NCBI RefSeq assembly: GCF_014655295.1
Contig: NZ_BNBI01000009.1
Span: forward strand, 62,001-126,000
Length of the DNA: 64,000 nt
Reading direction: 5' to 3'
From: Streptomyces fumanus
GTDB taxonomy: Bacteria > Actinomycetota > Actinomycetes > Streptomycetales > Streptomycetaceae
In this document: in pieces, positions 8,246-16,018 of the stretch
How the letters are laid out: each line of letters starts with the position of its first letter
Position numbering within the stretch: the stretch's first letter is position 1
The notes under the pieces: model-generated
What the model was told of the DNA's origin: nothing
The model's input: only the letters and a program-made list of their open reading frames with translations
The model's database searches: none
Translations under genes and position numbers: made by a program

Positions 8246-8860
8246 TCAGACGTCCGTGTCGTCGTCGGCGGCGGGCTTCGTCCCGCCGTCGTCGGCGCGC
8301 TCGCCGTCCTCGCCGTCCTCGCCGTCCTCGAAGTAGGCGTCCAGGACCGCGTCGAGGGCGGTGTCCCACTCCGCGAACCGGCCGCGGGACGCCGCCTCGA
8401 TCTCGATCGGGTACCACCGCCGGTCGTGGGTGTGGACGGTGACGGTGAACCGCTTGCCGAAGCGGGCCGTCTCCGTCTCCACCGCGCCGATCTCGTCCCA
8501 GCGGAACTCGCACTCCTGGTCGTCCAGCGCGAGCCGGACGCCCCGGTGGTCGGCGACGATCCGGGCCCGGCGGTCGGCCGCCTCGAACACCGGTCCGTCG
8601 GGGGCGGGTTCGTCCTCGTCGGGGTCGGCGTCCTCCTCGGCGTCCGGTGGCGTCCGGGAGCCGGCGGCGTCCTCGGGTGCCTCCGGTGCCTCCGGCTCCT
8701 CGGCGGCGGTGTCCGCCTCCGCATTCTCCGGCTCGGTGTCCTCCGGCTCGGCGGAGGCGGGCGGGGTGAGGCCGGGGATGAAGGCCGGGTCGAAACCGGC
8801 GCCCTTCACCACGGGCTCGCCCGGCTGGGGCTGGCTGCTCGATCCAATGCGCTGCTCCAC
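8246..8860 (-). CDS. acidic hypothetical protein, probably leaderless
   Basis: I do not recognise a named family. Starting at the GTG 8860-8858 gives 204 residues opening MEQRIGSSSQPQPGEPVVKG. Residues about 40-90 are Glu/Pro/Ala/Asp-rich and probably disordered. A compact domain with alternating strands follows (ARIVADHRGVRLALDD... FTVTVHTHDRRWYPIEIEA), then an acidic tail with three EDG repeats. The GTG has no ribosome site but is preceded by a CATACT hexamer seven nt upstream, the spacing of a leaderless start; a longer frame begins at 8911. It is convergent with the carboxypeptidase (7-nt gap). Confidence 0.6.
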   Translation of the reverse strand: MEQRIGSSSQPQPGEPVVKGAGFDPAFIPGLTPPASAEPEDTEPENAEADTAAEEPEAPEAPEDAAGSRTPPDAEEDADPDEDEPAPDGPVFEAADRRARIVADHRGVRLALDDQECEFRWDEIGAVETETARFGKRFTVTVHTHDRRWYPIEIEAASRGRFAEWDTALDAVLDAYFEDGEDGEDGERADDGGTKPAADDDTDV

Positions 8861-8928
8861 AGCGGGCAGTATGGTCGACGTTCCTGTGCGGGCGACAGCC
8901 AGCCCCGGCATCGTTACGCCGACGATGC

Positions 8929-9109
8929 CTAGGTCCTGTCGTCAAACTCCCGTCGTCCGCCCGGAGGGCGGGCCTCGCGGCGTCAGGTGCGTGCTCTCGG
9001 CGTGCCGGCCCCTGGCCCTCGTACTGGATGTACTTGGGTCAGGGGCCGGTGCGGCGAGAGTGCGTGCATGGCGTCGCGAGGCAGACGGGAGTTTGACGAC
9101 AGGGCCTAG
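8929..9109. mobile_element. MITE-like 180-bp palindromic element flanked by CTAG
   Basis: The terminal 24 bp at 8931-8954 and 9084-9107 are inverted copies with one mismatch (core CCTGTCGTCAAACTCCCGTC). The inner arms also pair over about 50 further bp (GCCTCGCG..., GGCCCCTG...), interrupted on the left by a small extra hairpin (GCCCGGAGGGC), and the loop reads GTACTGGATGTAC. CTAG stands at both ends (8929-8932 and 9106-9109), as expected of a 4-bp target duplication; IS5-type elements favour CTAG-like targets. There is no transposase. The right CTAG provides the TAG stop of the permease gene. Confidence 0.75.
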
Positions 9110-10581
9110 AGGAACAGGCTCAGCACGGCGGCGACCGCGAAGCCGCCCAGCGAGAGCACGCTCTCCAGCACGGTCCAGGACTTGAGCGTGTCCCGTTCGC
9201 TGATGCCGAAGTACTTGGCGACCATCCAGAAGCCGCCGTCGTTGACGTGCGAGGCGAAGATGGAGCCCGCCGAGATGGCCATGATGACCAGCGCGGTGAA
9301 CGCCTGGGAGTGGTCGCCCGCGGCCAGCAGCGGGGCCACGATGCCCGCCGTCGTCACGATCGCCACCGTCGCCGAGCCCTGCGCGACCCGCAGCACCACG
9401 GAGATCAGGTAGGAGAGGACGATCACCGGCAGGCCGACGTCGTTGAAGGTGTCGGAGAGCGCCTGGGCGACGCCGCTGGCCTTGAGGACGGCGCCGAAGA
9501 TGCCGCCCGCGCCGACCACCAGCAGGATGTTGCCGACCGGTTTCAGCGAGGAGGTGGAGACGGCCTCCAGGGACTTGCGGGACCAGCCGCGCCGGATGCC
9601 CAGCAGGTAGTAGGCGAGCAGCAGGGCGATGGTGAGGGCGACGAACGGGTTGCCGAAGAACTCGACGACCGAGCGGCCCGTGGACGGGTCCAGGGCGATG
9701 GAGGAGAAGGTCGCGGCGAGGATCAGGACCAGCGGGGTGCCGATGATGCCGAGGACCGTGCCGAGCGGCACCGGTTCCTCGCGGGGCGCCACACCGGCGG
9801 CGCGCTGCTCGGCGACGACCGCGCGCTTGGCCTCCTCGGCGGCCTCGACCATGTCCTGGGGTACGGCGACGAAGACCCGGCGCCCGATCCAGGCGGAGTA
9901 GGCCCAGGCGAGCAGGACGGCGGGGACGCCGCAGACGACGCCCATGAGGATGACCCAGCCGAGGTCCACGTGGAGGAGTCCGGCGGCGGCGACCGGGCCG
10001 GGGTGCGGCGGCAGGAAGGCGTGGGTCATGGACAGGCCGGCCAGCAGCGGCAGGCAGTAGAGCAGGATCGACTTGCCGGAGCGCTTGGCCGCGGCGTAGA
10101 CGATCGGCGCGAGGACGAAGATGCCGACGTCGAAGAAGACCGGGATGCCGAAGATCAGGCCGGTCAGGCCCATGGCGAGGGGTGCCCGGCGCTCGCCGAA
10201 CAGGCTCAGCAGGCGGGAGGCGAGCACCTGGGCGCCGCCGCTGACCTCCAGGATGGCGCCGAGCATGGTGCCCAGGCCGATGATGATGGCGACATGGCCG
10301 AGGATGCCGCCCATGCCGGACTCGATGGTGGAGACGGCGTCGGACTTCTGGACGGTGCCGAAGAGTTCGGTGACCGACAGGCCGGCGAGCAGGCCGACGG
10401 CTATGGAGACGGCGAGCAGCGCGACGAACGGCTGGAGCCGCGCCTTGATGATCAGGAAGAGCAGCAGCGCGATGCCGAGGGCGGCGACGGTCAGCAGACC
10501 GGCGGTGCCGTCGATCAGCAGGAGCAGGCCGCCGGTGTGGGGCGGGGTCTGAGGCGCGGACGCGGCAAGCGGGTGGGACAT
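9106..10581 (-). CDS. GntP/DsdX-family permease
   Basis: 491 residues from the ATG at 10581-10579 (MSHPLAAS...), which has GAGGA upstream; a longer frame to 10641 is not needed. It has twelve or more hydrophobic segments with GntP-family signatures (GMGGILGHVAIIIGLGTMLG, FGIPVFFDVGIFVLAPI, PPHPGPVAA, SHVNDGGFWMVAKYFG). The family takes up gluconate, related sugar acids or D-serine (DsdX) with protons. The downstream RidA and the divergent D-serine dehydratase-like and D-aminoacylase genes favour a D-amino acid or derivative as substrate, but a sugar acid cannot be excluded given the PfkB kinase. Its TAG stop lies inside the CTAG at the edge of the MITE-like element, so the insertion hit or preserved the stop codon. 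Confidence 0.88.
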   Translation of the reverse strand: MSHPLAASAPQTPPHTGGLLLLIDGTAGLLTVAALGIALLLFLIIKARLQPFVALLAVSIAVGLLAGLSVTELFGTVQKSDAVSTIESGMGGILGHVAIIIGLGTMLGAILEVSGGAQVLASRLLSLFGERRAPLAMGLTGLIFGIPVFFDVGIFVLAPIVYAAAKRSGKSILLYCLPLLAGLSMTHAFLPPHPGPVAAAGLLHVDLGWVILMGVVCGVPAVLLAWAYSAWIGRRVFVAVPQDMVEAAEEAKRAVVAEQRAAGVAPREEPVPLGTVLGIIGTPLVLILAATFSSIALDPSTGRSVVEFFGNPFVALTIALLLAYYLLGIRRGWSRKSLEAVSTSSLKPVGNILLVVGAGGIFGAVLKASGVAQALSDTFNDVGLPVIVLSYLISVVLRVAQGSATVAIVTTAGIVAPLLAAGDHSQAFTALVIMAISAGSIFASHVNDGGFWMVAKYFGISERDTLKSWTVLESVLSLGGFAVAAVLSLFL

Positions 10582-10719
10582 ACGGGGGTCCTCTGGGTAA
10601 CCACATACAGCTTTCGGGCAGGGAAGGGCACGGCACGGCACCCGCGTGGGGAGACGGGGTGCCGTGCCGCGTGACAGACAGACAGGCGGAAGGACGGGCG
10701 GCGGGGCGCGCCGCCGGGG

Positions 10720-11130
10720 CTAGCCGAGGACGGCGAGCGCGTCGATCTCGATGAGGAGTCCGGCGGGCAGACCGACGTAGACGGTCGTGCGGGCGGCCGG
10801 GGGCTGGGTGAGGCCCTGCTCCTCGAAGTAGGCGTTGTAGATCTCGTTCATCTCGGCGAAGTGGTCGACGTCCGTGAGGTAGACGCGGATCATCATCACG
10901 TCGTCCCAGGTGGCGCCGCCCTCTTCGAGGATGGCCTTGACGTTGGCGAGGGTCTGCAGGGTCTGCTCGCGCAGGGTGGGGCCGGCCGGGGTCGGGGCCT
11001 TGCCCTCCTCGTGCGGGAGGAAGCCGACCTGGCCGGCGACCTGGAGGATGTTGCCCTTCTTGACGCCGTGGCTGAACTTCGCCGGCGGGACGGTGTGGGT
11101 CTGGGGGGTGAGCGCGGTCTTCTCGGTCAT
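10720..11130 (-). CDS. RidA-family enamine/imine deaminase
   Basis: 136 residues, the usual length for RidA/YjgF/UK114. Conserved features include AGQVGFLP, LANVKAILEEGGATWDDVM, RVYLTD and the C-terminal ARTTVYVGLPAGLLIEIDALA with the substrate-binding Arg. RidA hydrolyses reactive 2-aminoacrylate or 2-aminocrotonate released by PLP-dependent serine/threonine dehydratases. Its ATG overlaps the IclR stop (ATGA), so kinase, IclR and RidA are translationally coupled. A D-serine dehydratase-like enzyme is encoded divergently, which is the kind of enzyme that would create its substrate. Confidence 0.93.
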   Translation of the reverse strand: MTEKTALTPQTHTVPPAKFSHGVKKGNILQVAGQVGFLPHEEGKAPTPAGPTLREQTLQTLANVKAILEEGGATWDDVMMIRVYLTDVDHFAEMNEIYNAYFEEQGLTQPPAARTTVYVGLPAGLLIEIDALAVLG

Positions 11131-11891
11131 GCGGTGACTTCCTTGACTGGGGTCCTGCCGGAGTACTCGCCGCTGATGGCGTCCGCCGTACGGCGCACCA
11201 GCGGGAGCAGGGTGAGGAGTTCGTCGGCGGTGACGACGACGTTCGGCGCGGAGACCGACATCGCGGCGACCACCCGGCCGTCGGCGCCCCGGATGGGCGC
11301 GGCGACGCAGTTGATGGACTCCTCGTGGCCGCCGAGGTCGGTGGCCCAGCCCTGTTCGCGCACCGTGGCCAGCTCCTTGAGGAAGGCGTCGGCGTGGGGC
11401 GTCGAACGGGCCGTGTACATGGGGTAGTCGAGCTTCTCGACGACCGCGCGCCGCTCGCCCTCGGGGAGGTCGGCGAGGAGCAGCTTGGCGACGGCGGCGA
11501 CGGTGATGGCGACGGGCTTGCCGATCCGGGAGTACATGCGCACCGGGTAGCGGCTCTCCACCTTGTCGATGTAGAGGACCTCGTTCTCCTCGTAGACGGC
11601 GAGGTGCACGGTGTGCCCGCAGCTCTCGTTGAGGCGTACCAGGTGGGGGTGGGCGATCTCGCGGACGTCCAGGTTCTCCATCGCCTCCTGGGCGAGGGCG
11701 ATGAGCCGCGCGCCCAGGCGGTAGCGCTGGTCGGACTGGCGGTAGACGAAGCCGTGCTCGTGCAGGGTGCGCAGCAGGCGCAGGGCGGTGGACTTGTGGA
11801 CGCCGAGGGCGTCGGCGACCCGGCCGAGGTCGGCGGGGCCCTCGGCGAGCAGCGGCAGGATGCTCAGCGCGCGGTCGACGGTCTGGCTCAT
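11127..11891 (-). CDS. IclR-family transcriptional regulator
   Basis: 254 residues from the ATG at 11891-11889. The N-terminal winged helix-turn-helix (RALSILPLLAEGPADLGRVADALGVHKSTALRLLRTLHEHGFV) is followed by the IclR effector domain (GHTVHLAVYEENEVLYIDKVES... INCVAAPIRGADGRVVAAMSVSAP). The ATG overlaps the kinase stop by 4 nt and its own stop overlaps the RidA start by 4 nt. It most likely controls this island through the nested inverted repeats at 13017-13044 ahead of the divergent operon. Confidence 0.93.
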   Translation of the reverse strand: MSQTVDRALSILPLLAEGPADLGRVADALGVHKSTALRLLRTLHEHGFVYRQSDQRYRLGARLIALAQEAMENLDVREIAHPHLVRLNESCGHTVHLAVYEENEVLYIDKVESRYPVRMYSRIGKPVAITVAAVAKLLLADLPEGERRAVVEKLDYPMYTARSTPHADAFLKELATVREQGWATDLGGHEESINCVAAPIRGADGRVVAAMSVSAPNVVVTADELLTLLPLVRRTADAISGEYSGRTPVKEVTA

Positions 11892-12928
11892 GGGGTGCGT
11901 ACCTCCTCGTCGGCCCGGCCGGTCTCCCGTGTCCAGCCGGGGCCGAGTCGCAGTCTCCCCCATGCCGCGTCGTCCAGGGCGGCCAGCTCGTCGGCGTGGG
12001 CGCGGGCCGGGGGCGCGGCGAGGTCGCCGGGGACGGTCAGGGCGGCGGCGGCCGTCAGATGGCCGTGCCGCAGCCGGTCCCGGACGGGCAGTCCGCGCAG
12101 GGTGGCGGAGAGGAACCCGGCGGCGAAGGCGTCGCCCGCGCCGACGGCGGCGACCACGTCGACGCGCGGCGCGGGCACGAAGGTGGCCCGGTCGCCGTGG
12201 AAGGCGGTCGCCCCGGTGCCGCCCTGCTTGACCACGAGGGTCTCCGGCTCGGGCAGCGCGGCCCGCACGGCCTCGGGTCCGCCGAGGCCCCATGCCTCGT
12301 CCTCGCCGACGAAGACCAGGTCGGCGCCGCGGGCGAGGTCGAGCAGGACGGCGGGGCCGTCGTCGGTGCCGCGCCACAGGCCGGGCCGGTGGTTGACGTC
12401 GAAGGAGAGCAGCGGCCGGCCGGGGCGGCGGGCGGTCAGCTCGCGGGTCAGTTCCCGGCACCCGGCGGAGAGCGCGGGGGTGATGCCGGACAGGTGCAGG
12501 ACGCGTCCGGCGTGCACCGCGGCCAGGTCGACCGTGCGGACGGACATCGCGGAGGCGGCCGAGCCGGCCCGGTAGTACGCCACCTCGTGGGCGTCGCTCG
12601 CCCGGTCCCCGGCGGTGCGGAAGTACACACCGGTGGGGCGGTCGGGGTCGCGCGGCACGGCGGAGACGTCGACGCCGTAGGAGCCGATGGTCTCGACGAG
12701 GTGGTCGCCGAAGCCGTCGGCGCCGACCCGGCTGACCCAGCGGGCGGTGTGTCCCGCGGCGGCGAGCACGCAGGCGACGTTGGACTCGGCGCCGCCGATG
12801 GACCGCTCGAAGGAGGGCACGTCCGCGAGGCGGCCGGGCCGGGTGGGCAGGAAGGTGACCATGGACTCGCCGAGCGCGACGACGTCCACGACGTCGGGGG
12901 CGGTGCTGCGGGGTCCGTCGGCGGTCAC
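11888..12928 (-). CDS. PfkB-family sugar kinase (2-keto-3-deoxygluconate kinase type)
   Basis: 346 residues from the GTG at 12928, preceded by GAGGAG. PfkB signatures: an N-terminal GGAESNVACVLAAAG and a C-terminal VAAVGAGDAFAAGF with the catalytic Asp of GAGD. LGESMVTFLP near the N-terminus is common in 2-keto-3-deoxygluconate kinases. It is the first gene of the minus-strand kinase-iclR-ridA unit, with the permease 139 nt beyond ridA. How a sugar-acid kinase fits with D-amino acid enzymes is not obvious; the pathway may act on an amino sugar acid or on D-amino-acid-derived keto acids. Confidence 0.88.
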   Translation of the reverse strand: MTADGPRSTAPDVVDVVALGESMVTFLPTRPGRLADVPSFERSIGGAESNVACVLAAAGHTARWVSRVGADGFGDHLVETIGSYGVDVSAVPRDPDRPTGVYFRTAGDRASDAHEVAYYRAGSAASAMSVRTVDLAAVHAGRVLHLSGITPALSAGCRELTRELTARRPGRPLLSFDVNHRPGLWRGTDDGPAVLLDLARGADLVFVGEDEAWGLGGPEAVRAALPEPETLVVKQGGTGATAFHGDRATFVPAPRVDVVAAVGAGDAFAAGFLSATLRGLPVRDRLRHGHLTAAAALTVPGDLAAPPARAHADELAALDDAAWGRLRLGPGWTRETGRADEEVRTP

Positions 12929-12970
12929 GATGGGCAGGCTCCTCGGCGTGTCGCGCGGGCGGCGGCTCCG

Positions 12971-13000
12971 TTGACCCCGCGTTCGCCGAGATGTTAGACA
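12971..13000 (+). promoter_or_regulatory. promoter of the D-amino acid operon
   Basis: -35 TTGACC at 12971-12976 and -10 TAGACA at 12995-13000 with an 18-bp spacer, close to the Streptomyces vegetative pattern. Transcription would begin near 13007, just upstream of the inverted repeats and about 55 nt before the ATG. Confidence 0.5.
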
Positions 13001-13016
13001 GCAGTGAGCGATATAC

Positions 13017-13044
13017 GCAACGAGCGTTGCAAGTTGTGCAACGC
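13017..13044. promoter_or_regulatory. probable IclR operator
   Basis: Two overlapping inverted repeats share one half-site: GCAACGAGCGTTGC (13017-13030) and GCGTTGCA-AGTTG-TGCAACGC (13024-13044, perfect 8-bp arms). They sit between the predicted transcription start and the ribosome site of the divergent operon, where a bound IclR-type regulator would repress. Confidence 0.65.
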
Positions 13045-13062
13045 GGTAGATCTGGAGGCTCC

Positions 13063-14340
13063 ATGGCCCTCGACGCCGGTACCGAAGCCCTCGCCAAGCT
13101 GGCCGAGGAGCATGTCGACCACCGTTTCAAGGGCCTCCCGCCGGACGCGTACGGCCTCACCGTCGCCGAGCTGGCCGGCGGGCGCCGCAACCTGTTCACC
13201 GGCGGCTTCACCACCCCCGTGCTGGCCCTGTCCGCCGAGCGCCTGGCGCACAACCTGCGGCTGATGGAGACCTACGCGGACCGGCACGGCCTCGCCTTCG
13301 CGCCGCACGGCAAGACCTCCATGGCCCCGCAGCTCTTCCACCGCCAACTGGAGCACGGCGCCTGGGGCATCACCCTCGCCGTCCCCCACCAGGTGCGGGT
13401 CGCGCGGGCCTTCGGCATCCGGCGGATCTTCCTCGCCAACGAGCTGGTCGACGCCGCCGCGCTGCGCTGGATCGCCGCCGAGCAGGACGCCGACCCGGAC
13501 TTCCGGCTGGTCTGCTACGTCGACTCGGTGCGGGGCGTGGAGCTGATGGACGCCGCGCTGGCGGGCGCCGCCCGGCCGCTGGACGTCGTGGTCGAGCTGG
13601 CCGCCGGCCAGGGCGCGCGCACCGGGGCGCGCACCGAGGCGGAGTGCGCCGCCGTCGCCGGCGCGGTGACCGCCGCGGCCGGGCTGCGCCTGGTCGGCGT
13701 CGCCGGGTACGAGGGCGAGGTGCCGGACGCCGACCCCGAGCGGGTCCGGGCGTATCTGCGCGGGCTGGTCGCGCTCGCCGCCGGCCTCGACGAGCGCGGC
13801 CTCTTCCAGGAGGCCGGGGAGATCGTGGTGAGCGCGGGCGGCAGCGCCTGGTTCGACGCGGTGGCCGACGTCTTCGCGGAGATCCCGGCCCTGTCCCGGC
13901 CGGTGCTGAAGCTGCTGCGCTCGGGCGCCTACGTCTCCCACGACGACGGGCACTACCGCGAGCTGACCCCGTTCAACCGGGTCCCCGAGGAGGGCGCCCT
14001 GGAGCCCGCGTTCCGCCTGTGGAGCCAGGTCGTCTCCCGCCCCTCGCCCGAGCAGGCGTTCACCAACGCGGGCAAGCGGGACGCCGCCTACGACCTGCAC
14101 CTGCCCTTCGCCCAGGTGGTCCGCCGGGACGGCACCGAGCGCCCGGCCACCGGTGTGACGGTGACCGGCCTGTCCGACCAGCACGCCTGGCTGCGCACGG
14201 CCGGGGACGCGGACCTGCGGGTCGGCGACTGGGTCGGCATGGGCCTGTCGCACCCGTGCACGTCGTTCGACAAGTGGCAGCTCATCCCGGTCGCCGAGGC
14301 GGACGGGACGGTCGTCGACTACATCCGTACGTTCTTCTAG
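13063..14340 (+). CDS. D-serine dehydratase-like / D-threonine aldolase-family PLP enzyme (fold type III)
   Basis: 425 residues from the ATG at 13063, preceded by GGAGG. It has an alanine-racemase-type N-terminal barrel with the PLP lysine in APHGKTSMAP (K84). The C-terminal domain has SDQHAWLR and LSHPCTSFDKW; the His and Cys of HPC match the zinc ligands of eukaryotic D-serine dehydratase (DSD1 family). The expected reaction is removal of ammonia from D-serine or D-threonine via an enamine that RidA would clear. It is 11 nt ahead of the deacylase gene, forming an operon, and is transcribed away from the kinase-iclR-ridA unit. Confidence 0.85.
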   Translation: MALDAGTEALAKLAEEHVDHRFKGLPPDAYGLTVAELAGGRRNLFTGGFTTPVLALSAERLAHNLRLMETYADRHGLAFAPHGKTSMAPQLFHRQLEHGAWGITLAVPHQVRVARAFGIRRIFLANELVDAAALRWIAAEQDADPDFRLVCYVDSVRGVELMDAALAGAARPLDVVVELAAGQGARTGARTEAECAAVAGAVTAAAGLRLVGVAGYEGEVPDADPERVRAYLRGLVALAAGLDERGLFQEAGEIVVSAGGSAWFDAVADVFAEIPALSRPVLKLLRSGAYVSHDDGHYRELTPFNRVPEEGALEPAFRLWSQVVSRPSPEQAFTNAGKRDAAYDLHLPFAQVVRRDGTERPATGVTVTGLSDQHAWLRTAGDADLRVGDWVGMGLSHPCTSFDKWQLIPVAEADGTVVDYIRTFF

Positions 14341-14351
14341 AGGAGCCGGTC

Positions 14352-15962
14352 ATGGACGAGCTGGTCATCCGGGACGCGGACGTCGTGGACGGCTCCGGCG
14401 CCGACGCCTACCGCGCGGACGTGGTGGTGGACGGCGGCCGGATCGTGTCGATCGTCAAGGAGGCCGCGGCGGCGGGCTGCCAGCGGCCCACCGCCCGGCG
14501 CGAGCTGGACGCCGAGGGCCTGGTCCTGGCCCCCGGCTTCATCGACATGCACGCCCACAGCGACCTCGCCCTGCTCCGGGACCCCGACCACAGCGCCAAG
14601 GCCGCGCAGGGCGTCACCCTGGAGGTCATCGGCCAGGACGGGCTGTCGTACGCGCCGGTGGACGACCGCACGCTCGGCGAGGTGCGCCGCGCGATCGCCG
14701 GGTGGAACGGCCCCGGCGACGACATCGACTTCGACTGGCGGACGGTCGGCGAGTACCTGGACCGCCTCGACCGGGGCATCGCCGTCAACGCCGCCTACCT
14801 GATCCCGCAGGGCACGGTCCGCGCCCTGGCCGTCGGCTGGGAGGACCGGCCGGCCACCGAGGCGGAGCTGGCGCGGATGCGGCGCCTGGTCGCCGAGGGC
14901 CTGGAGCAGGGCGCGGTCGGCATGTCCTCGGGGCTGACGTACACGCCCGGCATGTACGCCCCCGACGCCGAGCTGACCGAGCTGTGCCGGGTGGTGGCCC
15001 GGTACGGCGGCTACTACTGCCCCCACCACCGCTCCTACGGGGCGGGCGCGCTGGAGGCGTACGCGGAGATGGTCGACCTGGCCCGCCGGGCGGGCTGCCC
15101 GCTGCACCTGGCCCACGCCACCATGAACTTCGGCGTCAACAAGGGCCGCGCCCCCGAGCTGCTCGCCCTGCTGGACGAGGCGCTGGCCGCCGGCGCCGAC
15201 ATCACCCTGGACACCTATCCGTACACCCCCGGCTCCACCACCCTCGCCGCGCTGCTGCCGGGCTGGGCCAGCGAGGGCGGCCCGGAGCGGGTGCTGGAGC
15301 GGCTCGCCGACGACGCCACCGCCGAGCGGATCCGGCACCACCTGGAGGAGACCGGCTCCGAGGGCTGCCACGGGGTGCCGGTGGAGTGGGAGACCATCGA
15401 GATCTCCGGCGTCTCCCGCCCGGAGCTGACGGAGTACGTCGGCCGGACCGTCTCGGAGTCGGCGGCGGCGCGCGGCGAGACACCCTGGGCGCTCGCCCGC
15501 CGGCTGCTGCTCCAGGACCGGCTGGCGCCCAGCATCCTCCAGCACGTCGGCCACGAGGAGAACGTCCGCGCGATCATGCGGCACCGCGTCCACACCGGCG
15601 GCTCGGACGGCATCCTCCAGGGCGCGAAGCCGCATCCGCGCGCCTACGGCACCTTCCCGCACTACCTCGGGCACTACGTGCGCGAGCTGGGCGTGCTGTC
15701 GCTGGAGGAGTGCGTGGCCCACCTCACCTCGCGCCCGGCGGCCCGGCTGGGGCTGCCCGACCGGGGGCTGGTCCGCGAGGGGTACCGGGCCGACCTGGTC
15801 CTGTTCGACCCGGCGACGGTCGCGGCGGGCTCGACCTTCGCGCACCCGCGCCGTCTGCCGGCCGGCATCCCGCACGTCCTGGTGGACGGCCGCTTCGTGA
15901 TCGAGGACGGCCGCCGCACGGACGTCCTGGCGGGCCGCTCGGTCCGGCGGGGGCCGCGCTGA
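14352..15962 (+). CDS. N-acyl-D-amino-acid deacylase (D-aminoacylase), amidohydrolase superfamily
   Basis: 536 residues from the ATG at 14352 with AGGAG upstream. The amidohydrolase metal motif GFIDMHAHSD (H67, H69) is followed by features of D-aminoacylases (GMSSGLTYTPGMYA, CPHHRSYG, ATMNFGVNKG, TGGSDGILQGAKPHPRAYGTFPHYLG with the conserved Asp). It would release a free D-amino acid from an N-acyl derivative, giving substrate to the upstream dehydratase-like enzyme. The C-terminal beta-sandwich (GLVREGYRADLVLFDP) is complete. Confidence 0.92.
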   Translation: MDELVIRDADVVDGSGADAYRADVVVDGGRIVSIVKEAAAAGCQRPTARRELDAEGLVLAPGFIDMHAHSDLALLRDPDHSAKAAQGVTLEVIGQDGLSYAPVDDRTLGEVRRAIAGWNGPGDDIDFDWRTVGEYLDRLDRGIAVNAAYLIPQGTVRALAVGWEDRPATEAELARMRRLVAEGLEQGAVGMSSGLTYTPGMYAPDAELTELCRVVARYGGYYCPHHRSYGAGALEAYAEMVDLARRAGCPLHLAHATMNFGVNKGRAPELLALLDEALAAGADITLDTYPYTPGSTTLAALLPGWASEGGPERVLERLADDATAERIRHHLEETGSEGCHGVPVEWETIEISGVSRPELTEYVGRTVSESAAARGETPWALARRLLLQDRLAPSILQHVGHEENVRAIMRHRVHTGGSDGILQGAKPHPRAYGTFPHYLGHYVRELGVLSLEECVAHLTSRPAARLGLPDRGLVREGYRADLVLFDPATVAAGSTFAHPRRLPAGIPHVLVDGRFVIEDGRRTDVLAGRSVRRGPR

Positions 15963-16005
15963 CGCACGTGGCGCAAAACACGACGCGGGCTCCGGTACCG
16001 GGTCG

Positions 16006-16011
16006 TAAGCT
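16006..16011 (+). promoter_or_regulatory. -10 box for leaderless alanine aminotransferase mRNA
   Basis: TAAGCT lies 7 nt before the ATG at 16019 and no ribosome site is present, the usual arrangement for a leaderless Streptomyces transcript. No good -35 is visible. Confidence 0.45.
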
Positions 16012-16018
16012 CGCGGAC

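Noticed and set aside
9247..10674. 475-residue plus-strand frame opposite the GntP permease
   Set aside because: Same type of antisense artefact; no recognisable domain and low-complexity composition.
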